A DNA stretch of 39,051 nt from Candidatus Onthousia faecipullorum (GCA_018715925.1 DVKQ01000059.1:1-39051); one strand, 5' to 3'; counted from the stretch's first letter, positions 1 through 9,423 are shown. Numbers and translations are program-made. The notes: generated from the sequence alone by a model not told the origin.

Positions 1-1
1 T

Positions 2-1726
2 ATAAGAGCAGGTACTTTAGATTTAGTACTTGGAGAAGGTAATGAATTAACTTTAGAAAAACAAATACCTATAGAAGATGAAGAAGGTATGAGTTTAGAT
101 GGCTTTACTTTTTCTTTAACAAATAATGGTAATATAGAAAGTGATTATACTATCTATTTAGATGATATAGCGTTAGATGAAGGAGAAAGTAGAATACCTG
201 ATTCTAGTATAAGATATAGTTTAACTAGAAATGAAGAAGTATTTATGACTAGAAATATGACAACAATGGGAAGTAATCCAAATAGAAGAGTAGACTTTGG
301 TACTATTGGAGTAGATGAAACGATTAACTATACTTTAAGAATATGGATAGATTATGATGCAACTAAAGAAGAGGCAAGTGGTAAGACATTTAAAGGGAAG
401 TTAAGAGTAGTTGCAACTCAACCTGTAGGAGAAGAAGTATCAACAGTATTGTTAGATAATATTCCTAAAGAAAACCAATATGATGATGGAATAGATACAT
501 TTATAACAGGAGAAGATCCAAATAATTATATATGGTATAGTGGTAAGTTATGGAGAGCAGTATCTATAAATAATACAGAGAATACAGTTAAGTTAGTAAC
601 CCAGTGGAATATAAGTGCAATACCATATAATGCAAGTGGTAATCCAGCTTTTGAAGGAAGTTATATGGAATCATGGTTAAATGATACCACAGTAGATGGT
701 TTCTTAGGTAATTTGAGAGATTATGAGAACTTTATTGTGATAGATAGTGTATGGAATGCAACAATGGATTCCAATGATTTAGGGAATATAGAAAGACCAA
801 ATGGAACGACAACAGTAACAACACCTGTAGGGTTACTTAATATATATGAATATCAATCTAGTAATAATGGAGGAGTATATGGTTATTTAAATAATGGGCT
901 TGATTGGTGGTGTATTACACCTTATAACTCAACTAATGTCCGTTCCATAACATTTATTGGTGCTGTGAATAATGGTGCACCATCAGCAGCTTTTGGTATT
1001 AGACCATCAATAAATTTAAAATCTAACGTAAAAATCGTAGATGGTGATGGAACAGTAGATAATCCATATAGATTAAGTGGTGACAATGATACCGACCTTT
1101 CAGGAACGCTACTTAATACAAGATATAGTGGAGAATATATAACTTTTGGAAATGATGAAAATAATCTGTATAGGATAGTAAGCCGTGAAACAGAAGGTTT
1201 AACTAAGATAACAAGTGCCGAACCATTAAAGAGTTCTGGAGCATTTAAAACTATGGAATTTGATAGCAATAATAATGCAAATTATTCGAGTACAAATACT
1301 ATAGGTGCGTTTCTAAATGGAGAATATCTAGTAAGTTATGTGGATAGTGGATATAGGAATATGATAGAAGATAACACTATATGGTATTTAGGAACTGTAA
1401 GAGGTTATGCAAGTTATAAACTAGCAAAATATACGGATGAAACAGGTAATACCTTAACTTCAAATATAACATCCGCAACAATAGGGTTACTTAGAATGGG
1501 TGAGTTAATGGCAGGTCAATTTGATAAATATAATAACAATACATTTTATTGGACACTAACACTATATGATTTTTATGTACGTAGTGTTAATACCAATGGT
1601 GCTTCTACAGGTACTTCACCAGTTTTAGCCGGTGTAAAGCCATCCATAAATCTAAAATCTAATGTAGTAATTACTGGAGGAGACGGTACTAAAGAGAATC
1701 CTTTCACTTTGGAACTTGCTGATTAA
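2..1726 (+). CDS. Putative surface/secreted protein, 5' partial; TasA/camelysin-like N-terminal part followed by two related modules each ending [RK]PSINLKSNV-x-I-x(2)-GDGT-x(2)-NP
   Basis: Reading frame is open to position 2 upstream of the listed ATG (IRAGTLDLVLGEGNELTLEKQIPIEDEEGM). Duplicated motif RPSINLKSNVKIVDGDGTVDNPYRL / KPSINLKSNVVITGGDGTKENPFTL. Confidence 0.7.
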   Translation: MRAGTLDLVLGEGNELTLEKQIPIEDEEGMSLDGFTFSLTNNGNIESDYTIYLDDIALDEGESRIPDSSIRYSLTRNEEVFMTRNMTTMGSNPNRRVDFGTIGVDETINYTLRIWIDYDATKEEASGKTFKGKLRVVATQPVGEEVSTVLLDNIPKENQYDDGIDTFITGEDPNNYIWYSGKLWRAVSINNTENTVKLVTQWNISAIPYNASGNPAFEGSYMESWLNDTTVDGFLGNLRDYENFIVIDSVWNATMDSNDLGNIERPNGTTTVTTPVGLLNIYEYQSSNNGGVYGYLNNGLDWWCITPYNSTNVRSITFIGAVNNGAPSAAFGIRPSINLKSNVKIVDGDGTVDNPYRLSGDNDTDLSGTLLNTRYSGEYITFGNDENNLYRIVSRETEGLTKITSAEPLKSSGAFKTMEFDSNNNANYSSTNTIGAFLNGEYLVSYVDSGYRNMIEDNTIWYLGTVRGYASYKLAKYTDETGNTLTSNITSATIGLLRMGELMAGQFDKYNNNTFYWTLTLYDFYVRSVNTNGASTGTSPVLAGVKPSINLKSNVVITGGDGTKENPFTLELAD

Positions 1727-1836
1727 ATAATTTGATTGTTTATTGCAAAAGTTCATATTAATTTATGGGCTTTTTCTTTTGCAAAAAACTCTATATTTTT
1801 CTTCTTTTAAATAGTATAATGTAATTATAGAAGGTG

Positions 1837-2544
1837 ATGCTTGTGTCTTATATTAGTGTTAAAAATTTAACTAAAATTTATAAAATGGGAGAAGTTACTA
1901 TTAAAGCCTTGGATAATGTTTCTTTTGATATTGATGAAGGTGAACTTACTGTTGTCTTAGGTCCATCTGGAGCAGGAAAAACAACTATATTAAATATACT
2001 TGGAGGGATGGATTCTGCAACTAGTGGTAGTGTTGTTATTGATAATAATGATATCGCTAAATATAATAATAAAAAACTAACAGACTATAGACGTTATGAT
2101 ATTGGTTTTGTTTTTCAGTTTTATAACCTTATAGGTAACTTAACTGCCTTAGAAAATGTTTCCCTTGCTAGTCAAATATGTAAACATCCTATGGACTCTA
2201 GTGAAGCTTTAAAAAGAGTAGGACTCTTAGATAGAAGAAATCACTTTCCCGCACAGTTAAGTGGTGGAGAACAACAACGTGTCTCTATCGCTCGTGCTAT
2301 CGCTAAAAATCCTAAAATATTACTATGTGATGAACCTACTGGTGCCCTAGATTCTAAAACTGGTAAAAAGATAATCGAATTACTACAAGATACTTGTCAT
2401 AAAACTAAAACAACAACTATTATTATTACCCATAATGCTGTTATCGCTGATATTGCCGATAAAGTTATTAAAGTTAAAAATGGTAAAATAGAAAGTATTA
2501 CTGTTAATAAGCATCCTAAACTAGTTAAGGAGATTGATTGGTAA
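1837..2544 (+). CDS. ABC transporter ATP-binding protein (LolD/MacB-like)
   Basis: Walker [10 protein letters not shown], signature [14 protein letters not shown], Walker [13 protein letters not shown]; overlaps the permease ORF. Exact start among the first codons is uncertain. Confidence 0.92.
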   Translation: MLVSYISVKNLTKIYKMGEVTIKALDNVSFDIDEGELTVVLGPSGAGKTTILNILGGMDSATSGSVVIDNNDIAKYNNKKLTDYRRYDIGFVFQFYNLIGNLTALENVSLASQICKHPMDSSEALKRVGLLDRRNHFPAQLSGGEQQRVSIARAIAKNPKILLCDEPTGALDSKTGKKIIELLQDTCHKTKTTTIIITHNAVIADIADKVIKVKNGKIESITVNKHPKLVKEIDW

Positions 2545-5500
2545 TGTTAATCTTTAAGAATAGTTTTAGAAAAATATGGAAGTCTAAGGGAAGATTCTTA
2601 TCCTTAATCCTTATTGTTATCCTTGGTACCTCTTTCTTTGCAGGTGTTAGAGAAACTGCAACTGATATGATTAGAACACTAGATAATTACTATGATGAAA
2701 CTAATCTTTATGACTTTAAGATTGTTAGTACCATGGGATTAACTTTAGATGATATTTCATCACTTAAAGATATTAAAGGTATAAAAGAAGTTTTAGGAAG
2801 TTATTCTTTTGACACTCTAATAGACGGGAATGCTGTTAAAGTAAGTGCTTTATCAGATATTAGTAAAGTAACCTTAATTGATGGAAAAATGCCTGAAAAT
2901 AATACTGAGTGTCTTTCTTTAGAAGGATACTTTGAAATAGGAGATACTATTACTATAGATGATGATACCTATCTTAATAATAATACTTGTAAAATAGTAG
3001 GAACGGTTAATAGTAGTAGTTATATTTATGAAAATAAAGGAATCTCTACTGTAGGTGATGGTAAACTTGATAGTTTAATTTATGTAGTTAAAGATAACTT
3101 TAAACTAGATTACTATACAGAAATATACTTAATAGCAGAGAATACTAAAGAAGAATTATCTTATAGTGAAGAGTTTGATGAAATAATAGAGAAAGTTAAT
3201 AAAGAATTACAAGAGTTAAAGCCTTTAAGAGAAACTGCAAGATATGAAGAGATACTTAAAGAGGCTATGGATAAGATTATAGAGGCAGAGGATGAACTTA
3301 ATCGTGTCAAAAGTGAAAATGAAACTAAGTTTAATAATGCCCTAATAGAGTTAAATTCTAATAAAATTACTCTTGATGAAGGATTAGAAGAGTATAATAG
3401 TGGACTAGAAAGTTTAAATAAAACTAAAGAATCTACAGAGGAAGAACTTAATAATGGTTTTAATGCTTTAGAAAGTGCTAAAGTAGAGTTTAATAATGCT
3501 TTAAGTAGTATAGGACTTACTGTTGATAAGTTGCAACCTACACTTGATACTATTAATACAAATATAGAACAACTTGAACAACAATTAAATAATATAGATC
3601 CTAGTGATAGTCTCTATGAAACATTAACTGCAAGACTTAATGAATTAAAGATTAATAAGACTAATATAGAAACATTAATTAATACTAATAATACCTTAAT
3701 AGAACAAGAGACTACTTTAAATAATTCTCTTAATACTTGGAATAGAGAATATAATAACGCCTTAAATGAGTTTAATAATGCTAAGAAAGATATAGATAGT
3801 GGTTATCGGGAATTAAATAAAGGCTATGAAGAGTATAATACTAACTATAATTTATATCTTGAAGAAATAAGAGAATATGAAAAAGAGATAAATGATGCCA
3901 AAGTTGAAGTAAATAATATTGAAAAACCTGTTTGGTACTTATTAACTAGAGAAGATTTAACAGGCTATACTTCCTTTTATGAAAGTGCTACTAAAGTAGA
4001 TTCTATCGCAGCCGTATTTCCTATATTCTTTATCTTAATAGCATTTCTAATGGCTTTTAATACTATGAATAGAATGATTGAAGAAGAACGAAGTGAGATA
4101 GGAGCCTTTATATCTTTAGGTATTAAAAAATCTACTATTACTTTTAGTTACCTTTTATATGTATTTATCGCTTGTATCCTAGGACTTGTTATAGGTCTTA
4201 GTATCGGTTATAGTCTAATACCAAGAATCCTTTATACAGTATACTCTGCATCATTTACAATTCCAGAACTATCTACTTATGCAAATCCATATGCTTGTCT
4301 AATAATAGTTTTAACAACCTTTATTTTAATGAGTCTTGTTGTCTTAATAACTCTTATTAAAGACTTTAAACTTGCTCCTGCTACTATATTAAGACCAGCT
4401 TCTCCTAAATCAGGTAAAAAAATATTATTAGAACATATTAAACCTTTCTGGAAGAGATTATCTTTTTCATGGAAGATAACACTACGTAATTTATTTAGAT
4501 ATAAAAAAAGAATCTTTATGACTGTTTTAGGAATATCAGGATGCACTGCCTTACTTCTAACAGGTTTTGGTATTAAAGATAGTTTAAGTGATTTCCTTGA
4601 TATTCAGTTTAATGATATAACTCATTATGATGCTACTTTAGTCTTAAATGATGATGTTAATAAAGATGATGTTACTAAGTCTTTGATTGATAATAATCTA
4701 ACTAATTATATAAATACTAACATATCTAGTTTTACTTTTAAAGCTAATAATAAGAACTTAGACTTTACTTTAATTGCCTTTATGGATGATGATAGTGTGA
4801 ATGATTTTGTTACCTTAAAGTCTATTGATGGAGAAGATTTAACCTTAAGCGATGATGGAGTTATTATTACTGAGAAAATGGCTTCTTTATTAAATGCAGA
4901 AGTAGGAAAAAATATTAGTATCAGAAATAGTGATAATCGCCTATTTGTTGTTAAAGTATTAGGTATTTGTGAAAACTATATAAGTAATTATCTTTATATG
5001 AATAGTACTTATTATGAAGAGATATTTGAAGATAATAACTATAATAGCTTTCTTGTTAACTTAGATGAATCGACTGATAAAGAAGAATTATCTAATAATC
5101 TCTTAGATACGGGATACTTTGGAGCGATTCAATATACAGAAGATAGTATGACAATGTTTAATGACATAATTAGAGGTATGAATAATATAGTCTATCTTAT
5201 AATAGCATTTTCAAGCTTTCTTGCTATCACAGTCCTATATAACTTAACTATTATTAATATAAATGAAAGAAAAAGAGAAATAGCAACTCTAAAAGTATTA
5301 GGTTTTAGAGATAGGGAAGTATCTAGTTATGTCTATAGAGAGACTATAATATTAACAATAGTAGGTATAATTGTTGGTATATTCTTAGGCTTTTCTCTAA
5401 ACACTTTTGTCTTAATGATAGCAGAAACAGATGAGCTTCTATTTATAAAGATAATTAAACCTCTAAGTTATGTCTTATCTTTCATTATTATTATAATATT

Positions 5501-5579
5501 TAGTATAATAGTTCAAGTAATAACTTTCTTTATTTTAAAGAGAGTAGATATGATAGATTCTTTAAAATCAGTAGAATAA
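2538..5579 (+). CDS. ABC transporter permease, FtsX-like, with long coiled-coil extracellular domain
   Basis: N-terminal TM, Asn/Glu-rich coiled coil, two FtsX-like TM blocks (IGAFISLGIKKSTI, REIATLKVLGFRDREV). Confidence 0.88.
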   Translation: MVMLIFKNSFRKIWKSKGRFLSLILIVILGTSFFAGVRETATDMIRTLDNYYDETNLYDFKIVSTMGLTLDDISSLKDIKGIKEVLGSYSFDTLIDGNAVKVSALSDISKVTLIDGKMPENNTECLSLEGYFEIGDTITIDDDTYLNNNTCKIVGTVNSSSYIYENKGISTVGDGKLDSLIYVVKDNFKLDYYTEIYLIAENTKEELSYSEEFDEIIEKVNKELQELKPLRETARYEEILKEAMDKIIEAEDELNRVKSENETKFNNALIELNSNKITLDEGLEEYNSGLESLNKTKESTEEELNNGFNALESAKVEFNNALSSIGLTVDKLQPTLDTINTNIEQLEQQLNNIDPSDSLYETLTARLNELKINKTNIETLINTNNTLIEQETTLNNSLNTWNREYNNALNEFNNAKKDIDSGYRELNKGYEEYNTNYNLYLEEIREYEKEINDAKVEVNNIEKPVWYLLTREDLTGYTSFYESATKVDSIAAVFPIFFILIAFLMAFNTMNRMIEEERSEIGAFISLGIKKSTITFSYLLYVFIACILGLVIGLSIGYSLIPRILYTVYSASFTIPELSTYANPYACLIIVLTTFILMSLVVLITLIKDFKLAPATILRPASPKSGKKILLEHIKPFWKRLSFSWKITLRNLFRYKKRIFMTVLGISGCTALLLTGFGIKDSLSDFLDIQFNDITHYDATLVLNDDVNKDDVTKSLIDNNLTNYINTNISSFTFKANNKNLDFTLIAFMDDDSVNDFVTLKSIDGEDLTLSDDGVIITEKMASLLNAEVGKNISIRNSDNRLFVVKVLGICENYISNYLYMNSTYYEEIFEDNNYNSFLVNLDESTDKEELSNNLLDTGYFGAIQYTEDSMTMFNDIIRGMNNIVYLIIAFSSFLAITVLYNLTIININERKREIATLKVLGFRDREVSSYVYRETIILTIVGIIVGIFLGFSLNTFVLMIAETDELLFIKIIKPLSYVLSFIIIIIFSIIVQVITFFILKRVDMIDSLKSVE

Positions 5580-5603
5580 TTTAATAATAGTTAATACCTA
5601 ACA

Positions 5604-5632
5604 AAACTGTAATAAAACTTACAGTTTTTTTG
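5604..5632 (+). terminator. Rho-independent terminator
   Basis: AAACTGTAA-taaaac-TTACAGTTT followed by T-run. Confidence 0.8.
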
Positions 5633-5816
5633 TCTATAAGGAAAAGCTGTGAAAAAGATAATTTTGAAGTAATTCTATTTACAAAGTTATATTTATTTGA
5701 TATATTCTTATTGACGTTTATGCTTAAAACTTAACTTTTTATGTAACTACATATTAATTTATGTAGGTTTTCTTCGTTTTCAAGGGACTTTACTAATAAT
5801 TATAAGGAGGGATAAT

Positions 5817-7817
5817 ATGTCTATTAGTAAAGAAGAAATAGTAAAAGAAAAGAAGAAGTTACAAGATGTTTTAGAAAGACTAGATAAAGAAATTGATGAG
5901 TCTAGTAGTGATTTGTTCTTAAAGGAAGAAGAACTTATTAATTTTAGAAAGCTTAATTATGAAGATAAGTCATCTTTTGATAAAGCTGAATTTAATCAAG
6001 TAATGACTAGTGATAGTTTAGAAGCTTTAAGAGTACTTAGTAAAAGAAAATATTATAAATCTTTAATTAATATTAAAGATAAACCCTATTTTGCATCTTT
6101 TCTCTATAAAGATAATGAAGGTAATACTTATGATATTTATATGGCTTTAACTTATTTAAAAGATGAGAATTATGATAATATTTTATATGACTGGCGAAGT
6201 CCTATTTGTAGCTTGTTTTATGATTATGAAGTAGGACCTTGTAAATATAAAGTAGATGAATTTACTCATGAAGGAAATCTTTTATCTAAAAGACAATATA
6301 TAATTGAGAAGAGAGAACTAATAAGTGTTTTTGATAATTCTTTGAATATAGATGATGAATTATTACAAAAAGTAATCGCTACTACTGATAATGAAAAGAT
6401 GAAAAATATTGTTAATACTATTCAAGCAGAACAAAATAAGATAATTCGTAACTTAGATGATCATAATCTAATAGTACAAGGTATTGCAGGAAGTGGGAAA
6501 ACATCTGTGGCCTTACATCGTATTGCATTTCTTCTATATAGAATTAATAATTTAAGTTCTAATAATGTTTTAATCTTTTCTCCTAATAAGATTTTTTCAG
6601 AATATATTTCTAATGTCTTACCAGAGTTAGGAGAAGCGAATACACTTGAGACAACCTTTAGTGATTACTTAAGTTACTTCTTAAAAGAATATAAAAATAT
6701 AGAGAGTTTTCCATCATTTATTAGTAAATATTATAAAGGTAATAAAGAAGATTATGATATTATTAGATATAAACAAAGTAAAGAGATTATTAAAGACTTA
6801 GATAATTATATTAGTGATTTAATAAAGAGCTTTAAAGTTACTAATGATATAGAACTAGATAAGATTAATGAAGTTAGTAAAGAAGAACTAAATTACTTAC
6901 TTAAAGATAAATATAGTAGATTTCCTTTAGTAGAAAGAATTGATGAAGCTTCTAAATATTTATCATTAAAATATTATGGAACACCAGGTAAAAGAAAGGC
7001 ACAGATTAGAAAGTTAATTAAAGATAATATTAATGTCACTTTAAATATAAAAGATATTTATAAAGACTTCTTTAAAAGTAATTATGCTAAGTATAAGTTA
7101 GATATCAAAAATACTAAAGTAATAGGTTATGATGATGCTTTACTAGTATCATATTTAAAAGGTAAGTTATTTGGCTTTCCTTATAATAATTATATTAAAC
7201 AAGTAGTTATAGATGAAGCCCAGGACTATAATTACTTACAGTATGTAATTATTAAAGAGATGTTTAAGAAAGCTGACTTTACAATACTAGGTGATGTTAA
7301 TCAGAATATTAATCCTTATTATAAATATGATTCTTTAGAAGAATTAAAAGAGATATTTAATGATAGTAATTATTTAGAGTTATTAAAGACTTATAGATCT
7401 ACTAAAGAGATAATAGAATATACTAATAAGATATTAAATTTAGATTATGTTAATGCCATTAAGAAGAGTAATAATAAAGATGTAATAATTAGAAATCCTA
7501 AAGACATTAAAGAGTTATTACTTACTGATATAAGCACTCTTACTAATACATATAAATCTCTTGCTATCATCACTAAAGAAGATAGAGAGGCAGAAGTTAT
7601 TTTTGATTTGTTAAAAGATGATTTAGGTATTAGTTTATTAACAGAAGAGTCTAAAGCTTTTATTAAAGATTTAGTAGTAGTACCAAGTTATATTGCAAAA
7701 GGGTTAGAGTTTGATAGTGTTATCATAGTAGATAGTGATGAGTCTTTTAAGAAGAATAAATATCTATATTATGTCGCTTGTACGAGAGCAAGAGAGGAGC
7801 TTATTATCTATGAGTAA
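5817..7817 (+). CDS. helD: HelD-like UvrD/Rep-family helicase (RNA polymerase recycling factor family)
   Basis: N-terminal coiled coil, IVQGIAGSGKTSVALHRIAFLLY Walker A, VVIDEAQDYNYLQY, C-terminal YYVACTRAREELIIY. Confidence 0.85.
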   Translation: MSISKEEIVKEKKKLQDVLERLDKEIDESSSDLFLKEEELINFRKLNYEDKSSFDKAEFNQVMTSDSLEALRVLSKRKYYKSLINIKDKPYFASFLYKDNEGNTYDIYMALTYLKDENYDNILYDWRSPICSLFYDYEVGPCKYKVDEFTHEGNLLSKRQYIIEKRELISVFDNSLNIDDELLQKVIATTDNEKMKNIVNTIQAEQNKIIRNLDDHNLIVQGIAGSGKTSVALHRIAFLLYRINNLSSNNVLIFSPNKIFSEYISNVLPELGEANTLETTFSDYLSYFLKEYKNIESFPSFISKYYKGNKEDYDIIRYKQSKEIIKDLDNYISDLIKSFKVTNDIELDKINEVSKEELNYLLKDKYSRFPLVERIDEASKYLSLKYYGTPGKRKAQIRKLIKDNINVTLNIKDIYKDFFKSNYAKYKLDIKNTKVIGYDDALLVSYLKGKLFGFPYNNYIKQVVIDEAQDYNYLQYVIIKEMFKKADFTILGDVNQNINPYYKYDSLEELKEIFNDSNYLELLKTYRSTKEIIEYTNKILNLDYVNAIKKSNNKDVIIRNPKDIKELLLTDISTLTNTYKSLAIITKEDREAEVIFDLLKDDLGISLLTEESKAFIKDLVVVPSYIAKGLEFDSVIIVDSDESFKKNKYLYYVACTRAREELIIYE

Positions 7818-8286
7818 AATATATTTAGACAAAGTAGGGTATGAAAACTACTTAAAGAGTCTTGAAGATATTAAAAAAGAAATAGATGAGAATGCTAAAC
7901 TTATGAGTATTTATGCTAGTGATGATGCTTATGGAGATGGATGGCACGATAATTTTGCTTATGAAGAGACTATGCATAAAGAAGCAGAACTATTTCAAAA
8001 GTATAATAAAAAGAAAAGTATGTTAAAAGATATAGTTATTGTAGATAAAGAATCTAATGGAACAGTTAGTATTAATACAAAAGTAGAGTTATTATTTATT
8101 GATGATGAGATAGTAGAAGAATATATAATAACAGGTGATATTAATAGTAATATAGATGATAATAGTATTACAATAAACAGTCCTTTAGGTTCTGCAATTT
8201 ATGGTAAAAAAGTAGGAGATAAAGTAAGTTATAAAGTAGGAGATAATACTTATAATGTAGAAATATTAGGGATAATTGTTAGATGA
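7810..8286 (+). CDS. GreA/GreB-family transcription factor
   Basis: MSKIYLDKVGYENYLKSLEDIKKEI; C-terminal SPLGSAIYGKKVGDKVSYKVGDNTYNVEILGI typical of the Gre C-terminal domain. Start set at ATG 7810, 8-nt overlap with the helD 3' end. Confidence 0.8.
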   Translation: MSKIYLDKVGYENYLKSLEDIKKEIDENAKLMSIYASDDAYGDGWHDNFAYEETMHKEAELFQKYNKKKSMLKDIVIVDKESNGTVSINTKVELLFIDDEIVEEYIITGDINSNIDDNSITINSPLGSAIYGKKVGDKVSYKVGDNTYNVEILGIIVR

Positions 8287-8295
8287 AAAGTAATG

Positions 8296-8375
8296 TTAAA
8301 TAAAATGACCAGGGGCTTCTAAAGTTTCCCTGGCACTACTGGTATTAATATACCATTTTAATTATAGTCTGTCAA
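8296..8375 (-). ncRNA. Candidate minus-strand small RNA with promoter and terminator hairpin
   Basis: Minus strand: TTGACA (8370-8375), 17-nt spacer, TG-G-TATATT (8347-8352), then CCAGGG-AAACTTTAGAAGC-CCCTGG hairpin and TCATTTTATTT. Confidence 0.5.
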
Positions 8376-8428
8376 AACAAATTTGGTAAGTCATAAATAA
8401 TTAAATAGCCAATTAGTAAAAACTTCAA

Positions 8429-8460
8429 AGATACTTTAATATAGGTATCTTTTTAATTTT
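8429..8460 (+). terminator. Rho-independent terminator
   Basis: AAAGATAC-tttaatatag-GTATCTTTTTAATTTTT. Confidence 0.75.
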
Positions 8461-8509
8461 TGGAGCAAAAAAATGTTTCTCGTTAATTATATATATGAGG
8501 AGAACATTT

Positions 8510-9040
8510 ATGAGCATGAAAAAAGTTGGCTCGATAGAAGTATATGAGCTTGATGAAAATTTAGACAAATATACTAGGAAAGAAAGGGAAGAGTATATAA
8601 ATGAACTCTTTAAACAAGAGTATCAGGGTAAAGAAATATCTTATCTTCTGAATGGGGAAGAGATAAAGGCTTTGATTAACCAAAAAACTAGAAGGAATTT
8701 TAGGGCATATCAGCATTCAGGAAAATATGAAACAAAAAAGTCATATAATGCTAGACAAAATATTGCTTTTAGTGATAATTATATTGATATGATATCGAAT
8801 ACGTCTTATAATTATTCAAAAGCTGAGAGCAAAGAACATCAAAAAAGACATCATAAAAATACTAGATGGCATTATTTTAACAAAATTATTAAATGTAATA
8901 ATTGTTTTTATTCTGTTAATATTGATGTGCTTGAAAAAGATAATAATTATTTTATATATAATACAAAATTAAAAGAAGTGGATGCTCCAGCATTAAACCG
9001 AAGTATGATATCCACCTCTTCTGTTATTAATATATCATAA
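8510..9040 (+). CDS. Orphan protein, possibly related to PBECR/LPD-type domains of polyvalent phage proteins
   Basis: ORF track 8495-9040; SD gaGGAGaacattt favours ATG 8510 (MSMKKVGSIEVYELDENLDKY). C-terminal HHKNTRWHYFNKIIKCNNCFYSVNIDVLEKDNNYFIYNTKL. Domain label is a weak impression only. Confidence 0.5.
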   Translation: MSMKKVGSIEVYELDENLDKYTRKEREEYINELFKQEYQGKEISYLLNGEEIKALINQKTRRNFRAYQHSGKYETKKSYNARQNIAFSDNYIDMISNTSYNYSKAESKEHQKRHHKNTRWHYFNKIIKCNNCFYSVNIDVLEKDNNYFIYNTKLKEVDAPALNRSMISTSSVINIS

Positions 9041-9058
9041 GTACTAAATGATACGCAA
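8965..9058 (-). ncRNA. Candidate small RNA unit A1
   Basis: Minus strand: TTGCGT (9053-9058), 18-nt spacer, TGA-TATATT (9029-9034). Hairpin arms 8974-8983 / 9010-9020, inner CUUCGG/CUGGAG helix, then CTTTTAATTTT tail. Confidence 0.55.
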
Positions 9059-9060
9059 GT

Positions 9061-9167
9061 AAAATTTAAAAAAATTAAAGAGGTGTTAATCCCGTTACAA
9101 GAAGTAACAGAATAAAATAACCACCTCTTCTATTGACAATATATCATCATTTGCAGATTATATGCAA
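9061..9167 (-). ncRNA. Candidate small RNA unit B1
   Basis: Minus strand: TTGCAT (9162-9167), 18-nt spacer, TGA-TATATT (9138-9143). Outer helix AAGAGGTG/CACCTCTT, inner GTTAC-ttctt-GTAAC, then TTTAATTTTTTT. Confidence 0.55.
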
Positions 9168-9264
9168 GGAAAAATTAAAAGAAGTGGATGCCCCAGTATT
9201 ATACCGAGGTGTGATATCCACTTCTCTTGCTGCTAATATATCATAAGCACTAAATAATATGTAA
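9168..9264 (-). ncRNA. Candidate small RNA unit A2
   Basis: Minus strand: TTACAT (9259-9264), 18-nt spacer, TGA-TATATT (9235-9240). AGAAGTGGAT/ATCCACTTCT, inner CCUCGG/CUGGGG, then CTTTTAATTTTTC. Confidence 0.55.
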
Positions 9265-9267
9265 GAG

Positions 9268-9369
9268 AAATTTGAAAAATAAAGAGGCGACGTTCCCGTT
9301 ACAAATGTAACAGAATGAAATTATCGCCTCTTCTACAAATAACATACATTAATATTGGTTAATAATCAA
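9268..9369 (-). ncRNA. Candidate small RNA unit B2
   Basis: Minus strand: TTGATT (9364-9369), 17-nt spacer, TATGTT (9341-9346). AAGAGGCGA/TCGCCTCTT, inner GTTAC-attt-GTAAC, then CTTTATTTTTC. Confidence 0.5.
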
Positions 9370-9423
9370 GAATTTTAATGCATAAAGTTATTTTTTTTGA
9401 TATTCTATTATTGGGTGAAATTT

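Noticed and set aside
922-1269. Minus-strand ORF of 115 aa
   Set aside because: Antisense shadow of the surface protein gene; no RBS, no recognisable family. Same reasoning for 4277-4546, 13465-13815, 20383-20601, 22437-22652, 26589-26774, 26791-27084, 31009-31212, 33544-33726, 37479-37703 and 38749-38958.
1742-1796. TTGCAAAAG...CTTTTGCAA inverted repeat after the first ORF
   Set aside because: Plausible weak terminator but the loop is long (~33 nt) and the T-run is interrupted; not called.
8965-9369. CRISPR array
   Set aside because: Units alternate between two structured classes with diverged sequence, no constant repeat/spacer pattern, and no cas genes in the window.
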